From: Butyrivibrio sp. INlla21
GTDB taxonomy: Bacteria; Bacillota; Clostridia; Lachnospirales; Lachnospiraceae
Assembly: GCF_900116875.1 (NCBI RefSeq)
Contig: NZ_FPCC01000013.1
Span: 1 to 64,000 of the forward strand
DNA length: 64,000 bases
Direction of reading: 5' to 3'
Part shown: positions 1 through 8,642 of the stretch, in pieces
How positions within the stretch are numbered: position 1 is the stretch's first letter
How the letters are laid out: each line of letters opens with the position of its first letter
Made by a program: the position numbers and the translations under genes
Notes under the pieces: model-generated
The model's input: the letters and a program-made list of their open reading frames with translations, nothing else
Told to the model about the DNA's origin: nothing
Databases searched by the model: none

Positions 1-5
1 CACTT

Positions 6-1157
6 ATGAATAAATGCTCAGGAGTTGCATCGTATTGTCAAGGCTTTATGAGTTTGATAGGAAATATTGCGACAGTGCCACAAAACATAGTGGAAGATAT
101 CATCGTCGGTGGATTTGGTGAGATAGGCGCGACAATGGTAGATAACACATTTGGTACAGATCTGTCATCTGACGTAAGGAATTTAAGAGAACAGATGCAG
201 AATAGTATCAGTCAGCAGGAAGCTGATCTGAAGCTTGCTAAGCAAAATGCGAGGACACAGCATCCTGATGCATTCATGGCAGGCGATACTACGTTTAAGG
301 CGATAATGTATTTTGCTACTGAAGGATTGTTTTCAGCGGCAGCGGAAGGTCTGGAGATAAGTAAGTTTGCAGCTGTTCAGATTGCAGAAAACGCGCAAGA
401 CCTGATGCTAGATACCACGAGCGTGTATAATGAACTTATTGAAGATGGCAATTTATCCGGTTCCGATTGGGCGGCTTTAGGGTCTAATGTCTTACTGAAC
501 GCCATGAACAATTTGGCATTCTCACAGCTTAACGAACTAGTGGATATATGCAAGGCAAAATATGCTGTGGATCCTGTTGTTATCAAGAAGGCCGGCAATG
601 TGGCGGAAGAAGCAAGTGATGCGACTAAAATTGCTGATGAAGCAATTGATATAGGAAAAGATGACCTTGATTTACTACGAAAGAAATTAGGGGTACCTGA
701 GACTAACACGATAGCTGTTGGAAAAACAAATGTAAAAGGATTGGAAAATATTACATTTGAAGGGGCATCTCCTAAAGTGAGACAACAAGCTGGAATAGGA
801 GATTTGGATGATGTGTATCCAAATAGAAAAATTGTTTCGCCAGGTAAAATTGCAAGTACAACAAGACATGCCGAAGAAGGAGTTGCAAATGAATTTGTAG
901 ACGCAGTAGAGAATGCAAGACTAAAACCCGAGGAAGTCGTGGGGACATTAAAGATTCATCAGTCTAATCCTAAAGGTGTTTGTCCTACTTGCTTGAGTGG
1001 ATTAGGTAATCCTAATAAACCTGCGGGTGTTATAAAACAGTTAAGTGAGAAATATCCTAATCTTACTATTGAAGTGACATCGGAGAGTGTTGATGGTGTC
1101 AAAGCTAACGGAAGGCTTAATTTCACAGTAAAGAACGGAGCTTATATAGAAAAATAG
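6..1157 (+). CDS. Polymorphic toxin, C-terminal DddA/SCP1.201-like deaminase domain; possibly 5' partial
   Basis: The last ~130 residues carry a deaminase-fold zinc signature: H288-A-E290, then 35 residues later C326-P-T-C329 inside NPKGVCPTC. The spacing and the N-P-x-G-x-C-x-x-C context match SCP1.201/DddA-type deaminase toxins, which deaminate cytosine in nucleic acid. The upstream ~230 residues are mostly helical with no clear domain, like the stalk just before a toxin tip. The frame stays open to the window edge (codon CTT before the ATG), so the true start and any secretion domain (LXG, RHS or similar) may lie further left. An Imm6-like gene follows 16 nt downstream, the usual toxin-immunity order. 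The substrate (DNA or RNA) cannot be told from sequence. Toxin class is fairly sure, exact deaminase subfamily less so. Confidence 0.72.
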   Translation: MNKCSGVASYCQGFMSLIGNIATVPQNIVEDIIVGGFGEIGATMVDNTFGTDLSSDVRNLREQMQNSISQQEADLKLAKQNARTQHPDAFMAGDTTFKAIMYFATEGLFSAAAEGLEISKFAAVQIAENAQDLMLDTTSVYNELIEDGNLSGSDWAALGSNVLLNAMNNLAFSQLNELVDICKAKYAVDPVVIKKAGNVAEEASDATKIADEAIDIGKDDLDLLRKKLGVPETNTIAVGKTNVKGLENITFEGASPKVRQQAGIGDLDDVYPNRKIVSPGKIASTTRHAEEGVANEFVDAVENARLKPEEVVGTLKIHQSNPKGVCPTCLSGLGNPNKPAGVIKQLSEKYPNLTIEVTSESVDGVKANGRLNFTVKNGAYIEK

Positions 1158-1173
1158 GAGTAAAGATAACAAA

Positions 1174-1689
1174 ATGGAATGGATGAATGAGATTAGTGAA
1201 AACGGCAAAGTATTATATTTTCTTAGTTTAATTGAGTTAATCGTAGATAAAATAAAAGATTCGGATGCATACGATATTGCAAAGAACGCAATAGAGAAGT
1301 CATGGGAATGGATATCAAAAAAGAATGTATCTGCCGATGAACTATATTCATTCTTAGAAAACATAGATGAAAACGATATATTATCATACTTGCAGATGGA
1401 AAAAGACGACTACAAAGAAAGTGTACTTATGTGCATAGCTGATGCATTGGCATGTATATCTTATGAAGCGTATACATATGAAAAAGCAGATTATCTTCCT
1501 GAAACAATTGAAGCTGTAGATGAAGATACGATAGATGAATTTAATAATTCATTTATTAAAGCGTATGGGCCAAATCAAATTATGAATGATATCAAAGATT
1601 ATCTGATGGCGCATCATTCTAAGCATGATAATGATGAAATAGAAAGAGAATCTATCAATAATTTTATTCATGAGAAATTAAGTAAATAA
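1174..1689 (+). CDS. Imm6-like immunity protein
   Basis: This 171-residue acidic, all-helical protein resembles the Imm6 family. The best match is the segment around residues 85-130, with SYEAYTYEKADYLPETIEAVD followed by a D/E-rich stretch. No signal peptide or membrane helix is seen, so it would act in the cytoplasm, binding and blocking the deaminase encoded just upstream. An AGGAG at 1156-1160 precedes the ATG at a rather long spacing of 13 nt; an in-frame ATG at 1183 is the alternative start. Gene order (toxin then immunity) supports the call. Family assignment is from memory of the pattern, not from a search. Confidence 0.6.
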   Translation: MEWMNEISENGKVLYFLSLIELIVDKIKDSDAYDIAKNAIEKSWEWISKKNVSADELYSFLENIDENDILSYLQMEKDDYKESVLMCIADALACISYEAYTYEKADYLPETIEAVDEDTIDEFNNSFIKAYGPNQIMNDIKDYLMAHHSKHDNDEIERESINNFIHEKLSK

Positions 1690-1724
1690 AGCAAAAAGTA
1701 GGGTTGTGAAAACAGGTGATTGGA

Positions 1725-2231
1725 ATGAGCCTACAGAGTATAACCATAGTTTTATGGGGAACGCCAAAGAAAACCGGTGATTGGATAGATTGGTATGAGA
1801 GAATAAAAGAATTAAGCAATAAAATAGGTCATCCTATTACCCATCTGGGAATAAAAAGTGAAAGCAACACTTCAAGTAAGATTGTTACTGTTTCCAGAAA
1901 AGAAAAGCAGTTGATTGAAACGATTAAAAGTGGTGAAAAAATAGATAGTCTTTCTTGCCTCTCACTTCCAAAGGATTATCAAATAGCGTCTTTTGATTTT
2001 GATGTGTTTTTTGTTCGTAATGCTTCATATGTTGCAGTAACAATTAAAGATGAATACTATACTTCCACTATTGAAGCGGATATTATTTCGACAATAAGTG
2101 ATTATGTTGAAAACTATGAGGGTGAAATCTTTAGTACATCAATTAAAGAAGTGCCACTTATTTATGTGGCGACAAAAGAAAAAAGCAACCTTAGCACATA
2201 TAATTTGATAAAATCAATTGAGGGGAAATAA
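1725..2231 (+). CDS. Unknown protein in toxin-immunity cluster, possible second immunity protein
   Basis: I do not recognise this 168-residue protein. It is an alpha/beta cytosolic-looking protein with no signal peptide or transmembrane helix. It begins with a hydrophobic strand (ITIVLWG) and has a WIDWY aromatic patch near residue 22. I chose ATG 1725 because AGGTGA lies just upstream; a GTG at 1716 in frame lacks a well-placed ribosome binding site. It lies 35 nt after the Imm6-like gene and 4 nt before the next small gene. Position suggests another immunity or accessory protein of the polymorphic-toxin locus, which often carries immunity genes for other toxins. Confidence 0.5.
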   Translation: MSLQSITIVLWGTPKKTGDWIDWYERIKELSNKIGHPITHLGIKSESNTSSKIVTVSRKEKQLIETIKSGEKIDSLSCLSLPKDYQIASFDFDVFFVRNASYVAVTIKDEYYTSTIEADIISTISDYVENYEGEIFSTSIKEVPLIYVATKEKSNLSTYNLIKSIEGK

Positions 2232-2235
2232 AATT

Positions 2236-2457
2236 ATGGATAAATGGTTTGCCAAAACGATAATAAAGACGGGAATCGAAGGATTGATTGGAGAAAGTGG
2301 AGTTGTCAGGGAAGTTGATGGAATTAAAGCAGCTAAAATTCATGGAGATCTATATTCTTTTGCAGAATCGGTTCCTTTTGAGGATGGAACACCATTTGTG
2401 GTAAAAGGCGTAGATGGTGGAACTATTATTCCGGAATTCAAAAATCAGAATAACTAA
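2236..2457 (+). CDS. Small unknown protein (73 aa) ending the toxin cluster
   Basis: The protein is short and not recognised. It has a basic start (MDKWFAKTIIK), a Gly-rich middle and alternating short strands, with no signal peptide. ATG 2236 is chosen over the in-frame ATG at 2218, because AGGGG (2221-2225) sits 10 nt before 2236 and the upstream ATG overlaps the previous gene. The end of the gene lies 7 nt before a strong bidirectional terminator, so it is probably the last cistron of the toxin-immunity transcript. It could be a third immunity protein or a small partner of the gene before it. Confidence 0.45.
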   Translation: MDKWFAKTIIKTGIEGLIGESGVVREVDGIKAAKIHGDLYSFAESVPFEDGTPFVVKGVDGGTIIPEFKNQNN

Positions 2458-2464
2458 AAATAAT

Positions 2465-2524
2465 AAAGCCCTGTAAATGCTTAGTTTCAATATAAAAATG
2501 AAAGAAAGCATATATAGGGCTTTT
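2465..2524. terminator. Bidirectional intrinsic terminator between convergent genes
   Basis: AAAGCCCT (2465-2472) pairs with AGGGCTTT (2516-2523), and ATGCTT (2477-2482) with AAGCAT (2506-2511). A T-run follows on the plus strand, and the A-rich left flank gives a U-run on the minus strand. It would stop both the toxin cluster and the activase gene. Confidence 0.75.
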
Positions 2525-2541
2525 AATAATTAAAGATAATA

Positions 2542-5500
2542 CTAACTAAGTTTTCTGTTATCATCAACTTTCTTCTGCGCGGTTGAAAGCATAAGCTTGA
2601 TACGATTAAGCTGATTTACCTCGGATGCTCCGGGATCGTAGTCAATTGCCACGATATTGCAACCGGGGTACATGTGACGCATCTTCTTTATAACGCCTTT
2701 GCCTACAACGTGGTTGGGAAGGCATCCGAAAGGCTGTGTACATACGATGTTTGAAGCACCTTCCTTGATGAGCTCAACCATTTCTCCTGTAAGGAACCAT
2801 CCTTCACCGGTCTGATTACCGATATCTACAATAGGAGCGGCATAATCAACCAGTTTGTATATAGGCTCGGGCGGAGTGAAGTGAACACTCTTTTTGTAAG
2901 CATTGGTTGCACCGCTTCTAAGCCTTTCTAGTATCCAAATACCAAGCTTACAAAATGTTGCGGTTACAGGGCTTGTTCCGAGCTCTTTTGCCTTATAGAT
3001 CTGATTGTAGAAGCAGTAGAGCATAAATCCGATAAGCTCGGGAACAACAGCCTCGGCACCTTCTGCTTCGAGTAGCTCTACGAGGTGATTGTTTGCAGCC
3101 GGAGCGTATTTAACAAGGATCTCGCCAACTACGCCGACTCTTGGCTTAACTTCATCCGTGATCGGTATCTTATCAAAGTCTTCGACAATCTGTCTGCATA
3201 GTTTTTCAAACTTAAAGACATTGTTGTGTTTTGCTGTTAAGAAATCAACGCACACTTTTAGCCATTTCTGATGGCAGGCATCAACAGAACCGGGAACCTG
3301 TTCATAAGGTCTCATTCTGTATACGCACTTCATAAATATATCGCCGAAAATAGCTGCATAAGCGGCTTTTACGAACATCTTCTTATCAATCTTAAAGCCG
3401 GGATTGGCTTCGAGCTTGGAGAGATTAAGCGATACTACCGGAATCTGCTCCATACCGGCTTTTTTAAGAGCTCTTCTTATAAATCCGATATAATTGGTCG
3501 CTCTGCATCCACCGCCTGTCTGAGACATGATTACGGCAACCTTATTAAGATCATATTTGCCGCTGATAAGCTCGTCCATAATCTGACCGACAACCCAAAG
3601 AGAAGGGTAGCAGGCATCGTTATTAACGTACTTAAGTCCCATATCGATCGCGTGCCTGTTATCATTTTGCATTACAACAAAGTTATATCCGCAGGATGAG
3701 AACGCCGGCTCTAACAGATCAAAGTGTATAGGCGACATCTGAGGGCAGAGAATAGTGTATCTGTTTCTCATTTCTTCCGTGAAAATAACTCTCTTATTGG
3801 CCGTTGATCTGATATCTCTGATTTTATTCTTTTGTTTTCTTACACGTATAGCGGCAAGAAGTGAACGAACACGGATTCTTGCACTTCCGAGGTTGTTTAC
3901 TTCATCAATCTTAAGGCAGGTATAGATCTTGTCTGAACCAGAAAGGATGTCGTTGACCTGATCGGTAGTAACGGCGTCAAGTCCGCATCCGAAGGAGTTG
4001 AGCTGGATAAGATCCAGATCTTCTCTTGTTCTTACAAATGAAGCCGCAGCATACAGTCTTGAGTGGTACATCCACTGATCGGATACGATAAGTGGTCTGT
4101 CGGGTGTTCCCAAATGTGAAACACTGTCTTCTGTTAGAACCGCAACACCGTAAGAACAGATCATATCAGGGATACCGTGATTAATCTCGGGATCGATATG
4201 ATAAGGACGACCTGCAAGAACAATACCGTGCTTATTGTTTTCTTTCATCCAACGAAGAGTTTCCTCGCCTTTATGAGCAATATCTTTTCTCATATTGTCC
4301 ATTTCATCCCATGCAAGCTTAGAAGCTTTTATAATTTCTTCTGCAGGGATCTCGGAAAACTCTTTGACAAGAGACTTCGTGGCTACTTCAAGATTGGTGA
4401 AAGCCATGAAGGGGTTTCTAAGCTTAACTTCGCCGTCGGTTATCGCCTCAACGTTATTCTTGATGTTCTCGGAATAAGAAGTGACGATAGGACAGTTATA
4501 GTGATTGGTAGCACCCGGAACTTCTTCTCTTTCATAGAAAAGACCGGGATAGAAGATGAAATCAACCTTCTGCTTGATAAGCCACTCGATATGTCCGTGT
4601 GAGAGCTTGGCAGGGTAGCATTCTGATTCACTTGGAATTGATTCGATACCAAGTTCATAGATCTGATGAGTCGATCTTGGTGAAAGAACAACTCTGTATC
4701 CAAGCTCTGTAAAGAATGTGAACCAGAAAGGATAGTTCTCATAGAAATTAAGAACTCTGGGTATACCAACCGTACCTCTTTTTGCCTTATCGGGAGTAAG
4801 AGGCTCATATCTGAACATTCTTTTATATTTGTATTCAAAGAGATTAGGGATACCGTCGGCATTCTTGACCTTACCGATTCCTCTTTCACATCTATTTCCT
4901 GAAATATGCTGACGACCACCTTTGAACTTATTGATGGTAAGTCTGCAGTGGTTGGTGCATCCCTGACATGTTGTCATGCTGGTCTTGTATTCAAGATTGT
5001 TTATCTGATCGATAGAGAGCATAGTTGTCTTGTAGCTTCTATCCTCATTAAATCTGTCTCTTGCGATAAGAGCAGCACCGAAAGCACCCATGATTCCCGC
5101 GATATCGGGACGAATGGCCTCAGCGCCGGAAATGATCTCAAAAGCTCTGAGCACAGCGTCATTATAGAAGGTTCCGCCCTGAACGACGATATGGCTTCCG
5201 AGGTCCTTGGCATCGGATACTTTGATAACCTTAAACAGTGCATTCTTAATTACGGAATAAGCAAGACCCGATGAAATATCGGCAACATCGGCACCTTCCT
5301 TTTGGGCCTGTTTAACTCTGGAATTCATAAATACGGTACATCTTGTTCCGAGGTCAACGGGAGACTTGGCGTAGAGTGCAACCTTGGCAAAATCCTGAAC
5401 ACTGTAGGAGAGTGATTTTGCAAAAGTCTCGATAAATGAACCGCATCCCGATGAACAAGCTTCGTTAAGCTGAACCGAGTCAACGGACTGATTCTTGATA

Positions 5501-6792
5501 TGAATGCATTTCATGTCCTGGCCGCCGATATCAAGGATACAGTCAACTTCCGGGTCAAAGAAAGCGGCAGCATTGTAGTGAGCGATTGTTTCAACTTCGC
5601 CGTCATCAAGTAAAAGCGCAGACTTAAGAAGCGCTTCACCGTAACCTGTTGAGCAAGCTCTGGTAATATGAACATCTTCAGGCTTAAGCTTATAAATTTC
5701 CTGAATAGAAGAAATAGCAGTCTTTAGCGGACTTCCGTTATTGCTTGAATAGAACGAATACAGAAGATCACCGTCTTCGCTGATAAGAGCACACTTTGTC
5801 GTTGTGCTTCCTGCATCGATTCCAAGGAATGCATTTCCTTTATAATCATCAAGCTTTTTGGTCTTAACCTTGTACTGATCCTGGCGGTTTCTGAATGACT
5901 TATACTCATCTTCGTTATTAAATAACGGATCAAGTCTTGCAACTTCGGCATCCATAACGATCTTGTGAGATAACTTGGATACCATATCATCCATTGTATA
6001 GAAAGTGTCTTCTTTAGCATTAAGAGCAGAACCGATAGCGGCAAAAAGATGCGAATTATCGGTATTTATAGTATGTTCTTCATCAAGTTTAAGTGTTCTG
6101 ATAAAAGCTTCTTTTAACTGGTCAAGGAAATGTAGGGGACCACCCAAAAATGCAACGTGTCCTCTGATGGGCTTACCACAGGCAAGTCCGGAGATAGTCT
6201 GATTGACAACAGCCTGGAAAATAGAAGCCGAAAGGTCTTCTTTGGTAGCACCTTCATTGATAAGAGGCTGAATGTCAGACTTGGCAAATACACCGCATCT
6301 TGCGGCGATAGTATATAGAGAATGGTAATCTTTGGCATATTCATTAAGACCGGAAGCATCTGTCTGCAAAAGAGATGCCATCTGGTCGATAAAAGAACCT
6401 GTACCGCCGGCACAGATACCATTCATACGCTGTTCAACGTTTCCACCCTCGAAATATATGATCTTGGCATCTTCACCGCCGAGCTCGATAGCTACATCAG
6501 TCTTGGGCGCAAGCTCTTTAAGCGAAGTGGAAACAGCAATAACTTCCTGAACAAAAGGAACTTCAAGGTGTTTAGCGAGTGTAAGTCCGCCGGAACCTGT
6601 GATCACGGGATGAAGAGTAACATTTCCCGCAGTTTCTTTTGCTTCGACAAGAAGCTCTGCCAGTGTTTCCTGGATATTGGCAAAATGTCTTTTATAATCG
6701 GAAAAAATAATATTTTTTTCGCAGTCAAGAAGAGCAACTTTGACCGTGGTTGAGCCAATATCAATGCCTAATGTGTAATCCTTAGAAATCAT
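2542..6792 (-). CDS. Acyl-CoA dehydratase activase-related protein, two ATPase modules plus DUF2229-type C-terminus
   Basis: This 1416-residue protein begins with two ASKHA ATPase modules of the BcrA/BadF/BzdP/HgdC type. Module 1 starts with GIDIGSTTVKVALLD near residue 9; module 2 starts with FLGIDAGSTTTKCALIS near residue 325. Each has a downstream glycine motif (GICAGGTGSF and CSSGCGSF) with cysteines placed as in [4Fe-4S] activases. The remaining ~750 residues form the long C-terminal region usual in clostridial double activases (VGIPRVLNFYENYPFWF, several cysteines). Family members activate radical 2-hydroxyacyl-CoA dehydratases by ATP-driven electron transfer, but no dehydratase subunits are nearby, so the substrate is unknown. 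ATG 6792 is chosen because GTGAGG, which an upstream GTG start would include, is its ribosome binding site. It is a single-gene transcript with its own promoter. Confidence 0.85.
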   Translation of the reverse strand: MISKDYTLGIDIGSTTVKVALLDCEKNIIFSDYKRHFANIQETLAELLVEAKETAGNVTLHPVITGSGGLTLAKHLEVPFVQEVIAVSTSLKELAPKTDVAIELGGEDAKIIYFEGGNVEQRMNGICAGGTGSFIDQMASLLQTDASGLNEYAKDYHSLYTIAARCGVFAKSDIQPLINEGATKEDLSASIFQAVVNQTISGLACGKPIRGHVAFLGGPLHFLDQLKEAFIRTLKLDEEHTINTDNSHLFAAIGSALNAKEDTFYTMDDMVSKLSHKIVMDAEVARLDPLFNNEDEYKSFRNRQDQYKVKTKKLDDYKGNAFLGIDAGSTTTKCALISEDGDLLYSFYSSNNGSPLKTAISSIQEIYKLKPEDVHITRACSTGYGEALLKSALLLDDGEVETIAHYNAAAFFDPEVDCILDIGGQDMKCIHIKNQSVDSVQLNEACSSGCGSFIETFAKSLSYSVQDFAKVALYAKSPVDLGTRCTVFMNSRVKQAQKEGADVADISSGLAYSVIKNALFKVIKVSDAKDLGSHIVVQGGTFYNDAVLRAFEIISGAEAIRPDIAGIMGAFGAALIARDRFNEDRSYKTTMLSIDQINNLEYKTSMTTCQGCTNHCRLTINKFKGGRQHISGNRCERGIGKVKNADGIPNLFEYKYKRMFRYEPLTPDKAKRGTVGIPRVLNFYENYPFWFTFFTELGYRVVLSPRSTHQIYELGIESIPSESECYPAKLSHGHIEWLIKQKVDFIFYPGLFYEREEVPGATNHYNCPIVTSYSENIKNNVEAITDGEVKLRNPFMAFTNLEVATKSLVKEFSEIPAEEIIKASKLAWDEMDNMRKDIAHKGEETLRWMKENNKHGIVLAGRPYHIDPEINHGIPDMICSYGVAVLTEDSVSHLGTPDRPLIVSDQWMYHSRLYAAASFVRTREDLDLIQLNSFGCGLDAVTTDQVNDILSGSDKIYTCLKIDEVNNLGSARIRVRSLLAAIRVRKQKNKIRDIRSTANKRVIFTEEMRNRYTILCPQMSPIHFDLLEPAFSSCGYNFVVMQNDNRHAIDMGLKYVNNDACYPSLWVVGQIMDELISGKYDLNKVAVIMSQTGGGCRATNYIGFIRRALKKAGMEQIPVVSLNLSKLEANPGFKIDKKMFVKAAYAAIFGDIFMKCVYRMRPYEQVPGSVDACHQKWLKVCVDFLTAKHNNVFKFEKLCRQIVEDFDKIPITDEVKPRVGVVGEILVKYAPAANNHLVELLEAEGAEAVVPELIGFMLYCFYNQIYKAKELGTSPVTATFCKLGIWILERLRSGATNAYKKSVHFTPPEPIYKLVDYAAPIVDIGNQTGEGWFLTGEMVELIKEGASNIVCTQPFGCLPNHVVGKGVIKKMRHMYPGCNIVAIDYDPGASEVNQLNRIKLMLSTAQKKVDDNRKLS

Positions 6793-6831
6793 AAAAAACC
6801 TCACTTATATAATAAGTAGACAAGCTTAATA

Positions 6832-6860
6832 ATTATAATGCACGGATACTCAAAAATCAA
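6832..6860 (-). promoter_or_regulatory. Sigma-A promoter for the activase gene
   Basis: On the minus strand TTGATT (6860-6855) and TATAAT (6837-6832) are separated by exactly 17 bp. The site lies 40 nt upstream of the chosen start. Confidence 0.65.
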
Positions 6861-6909
6861 ATTAGTAAAGAGGTGTAAAAAGGGCTTTGGCTCATACAAG
6901 AATGCCATG

Positions 6910-6938
6910 TTTACAATAACTTCGGGCGATGATAAAAT
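6910..6938 (+). promoter_or_regulatory. Sigma-A promoter for the rhomboid-like/sigma-like operon
   Basis: TTTACA (6910-6915), a 17-bp spacer and TAAAAT (6933-6938) lie 36 bp before the ATG at 6975, divergent from the activase promoter. Confidence 0.6.
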
Positions 6939-6974
6939 CAAATGATCAGCTTAGTTTAGGAATCGAGGATATTT

Positions 6975-7853
6975 ATGAATAATTTAATAGATAAGATGGA
7001 AAGAAAAATCGGAAGGTACGCAATAGTTAACCTTACCAAATATATAATCGGACTTTATATTGTAGGCTACATACTTCAGTTTGCACCCGTAAGTGCGAAC
7101 ATCACGAGATTTTTATCTCTTGATCCGTATCTTGTCTTGAAAGGACAGATATGGAGACTTGTCACATGGGTACTTATTCCGCCGAGAAGCTTTGATCTTT
7201 TGATCATCATTACTTTGTTGTTCTATTATTTTGTCGGAACGACTATGGAGAGGACTCTGGGAAGCTTTAGATATAATCTCTTTATCTTTACCGGAATGCT
7301 CCTTATGGTAGTAGCTTCTTTTGCGACACTGCTTGTTTACAGCAAAGTGTTCAGGCTTAATTCGGAGCAGCTCGCCGCGATAATGAATCTTTATTCACCT
7401 GCATTCAGTACATATTACATCCAGATGATGGTATTTTTGTCATTTGCCATTTGTTATCCGGATATGCAAGTTCTTTTTATGCTGTTTATTCCTCTTAAGG
7501 TAAAGTGGCTTGGAATCTTTTACGGACTGGTACTTGCTTACAACAGTTTCATGGCTGTTAAGGGCTCTAATTATTTCCTGTTCTTCGCGATTCTTTCGCA
7601 GGCGATCAATCTTTTGCTCTTTTACTTAAGCCTTGGTAAGCTCAATCATATGCGTCCCAAGGAAGTAAAGAGAAGAACAGAGTTTAAGAGAAATACTCAG
7701 ATGAGACCCAAAGGGATAACAAGGCATAAATGCGCGGTCTGCGGCAGAACGGAAGAGGACGATCCGAATCTCGAGTTCAGATTTTGCTCCAAGTGTAACG
7801 GCAACTACGAATATTGCCAGGATCATCTTTTTACACATGAGCATGTTAAATAA
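6975..7853 (+). CDS. Rhomboid-like polytopic membrane protein with C-terminal zinc-binding motifs
   Basis: The protein has 292 residues and about six hydrophobic segments between residues 20 and 220. LKGQIWRLVTWVLIPP, with the following TTMERTLGSFRYNLFIFTG, is the pattern seen in rhomboid-fold proteins (rhomboids, derlins). I do not see the catalytic GxSG serine or a clear catalytic histidine, so it may be an inactive rhomboid. The last ~50 residues are soluble and contain CAVC, CSKC, a further Cys and several His, consistent with one or two zinc sites in the cytoplasm. It starts a likely three-gene operon with a sigma-like gene 18 nt downstream. Function is unknown; fold assignment is moderate. 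Confidence 0.65.
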   Translation: MNNLIDKMERKIGRYAIVNLTKYIIGLYIVGYILQFAPVSANITRFLSLDPYLVLKGQIWRLVTWVLIPPRSFDLLIIITLLFYYFVGTTMERTLGSFRYNLFIFTGMLLMVVASFATLLVYSKVFRLNSEQLAAIMNLYSPAFSTYYIQMMVFLSFAICYPDMQVLFMLFIPLKVKWLGIFYGLVLAYNSFMAVKGSNYFLFFAILSQAINLLLFYLSLGKLNHMRPKEVKRRTEFKRNTQMRPKGITRHKCAVCGRTEEDDPNLEFRFCSKCNGNYEYCQDHLFTHEHVK

Positions 7854-7871
7854 TGTCGATAAGGAGACATG

Positions 7872-8642
7872 ATGGGAAACATAGATAATAAGGAAAAAGA
7901 ATTTGCGGAGATACTTAAGAGTGTTACAAGAACAGCCCGCGAAAACAGAAATACAATATCAAAAGCTGAAGTAATAGAGGCTTTTTCCGAACTTGACCTT
8001 GATGATAAGCAGCTTACAATGGTGCTTGATTATCTTAAGAATCATAAGATCGGAGTCGATGAAGAAGCTGTATTTTCCGAGGAAGACCTTACCGAAGACG
8101 AATCCAATTATCTGAATGATTATCTTGAGAGTCTTGAAGCTCTTCCTAAGGTTTCCGACGGTGAAAAAGAAGCTACGACAATTGCTGCACTTGCCGGAGA
8201 TAAGGATGCTCAGAACAAGCTTATAGAGATATATCTTCCTCTTGTCGTTGATGTAGCCAAGATGTATGCGGATCAGGGCGTATTTATCGAGGACCTTATC
8301 GGAGAAGGAAATGTTGCTCTTACCAAAGGTGTGACCATGCTTGATGCTGTGGGAGAGCCTTCGGAAGTAGAAGGATTTCTTTATAATCTCATGCTTGATG
8401 CAATGGAAAACATCATTGAAGCCAACCTTGCGGAAGATGCAGGTGCACAGAAGGTTCTTAAGCTTGTTCAGGAGGTTGCCGATAAAGCCAAGGAACTTGC
8501 CGACGATCTTCGCAGAAAGGTTACTGTAAAAGAGCTTATGGATGAAACGGGCTGGGATGAAGAAAAGATCAGAACGGCCATTGAATTTAGCGCTGATAAT
8601 ATCGAAGATCTTGATAGCGGAGCAGAAAAGAAAAAGAAATGA
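7872..8642 (+). CDS. Sigma-70-like protein with regions 1.1 and 2, lacking region 4
   Basis: Residues ~10-60 look like sigma region 1.1 (ISKAEVIEAFSELDLDDKQ). Residues ~118-160 match sigma regions 2.1-2.2 (LIEIYLPLVVDVAKMYADQG then EDLIGEGNVALTKGV), the part that binds the RNA polymerase clamp. The -10 recognition helix is not recognisable, the following helices look like a reduced region 3, and no region 4 helix-turn-helix follows; the protein ends with a Lys-rich tail. It could be an RNA-polymerase-binding regulator or a divergent sigma factor. ATG 7872 is preferred to ATG 7869 because AAGGAG (7861-7866) lies only 2 nt from the latter. It overlaps the next gene by ATGA. Confidence 0.7.
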   Translation: MGNIDNKEKEFAEILKSVTRTARENRNTISKAEVIEAFSELDLDDKQLTMVLDYLKNHKIGVDEEAVFSEEDLTEDESNYLNDYLESLEALPKVSDGEKEATTIAALAGDKDAQNKLIEIYLPLVVDVAKMYADQGVFIEDLIGEGNVALTKGVTMLDAVGEPSEVEGFLYNLMLDAMENIIEANLAEDAGAQKVLKLVQEVADKAKELADDLRRKVTVKELMDETGWDEEKIRTAIEFSADNIEDLDSGAEKKKK

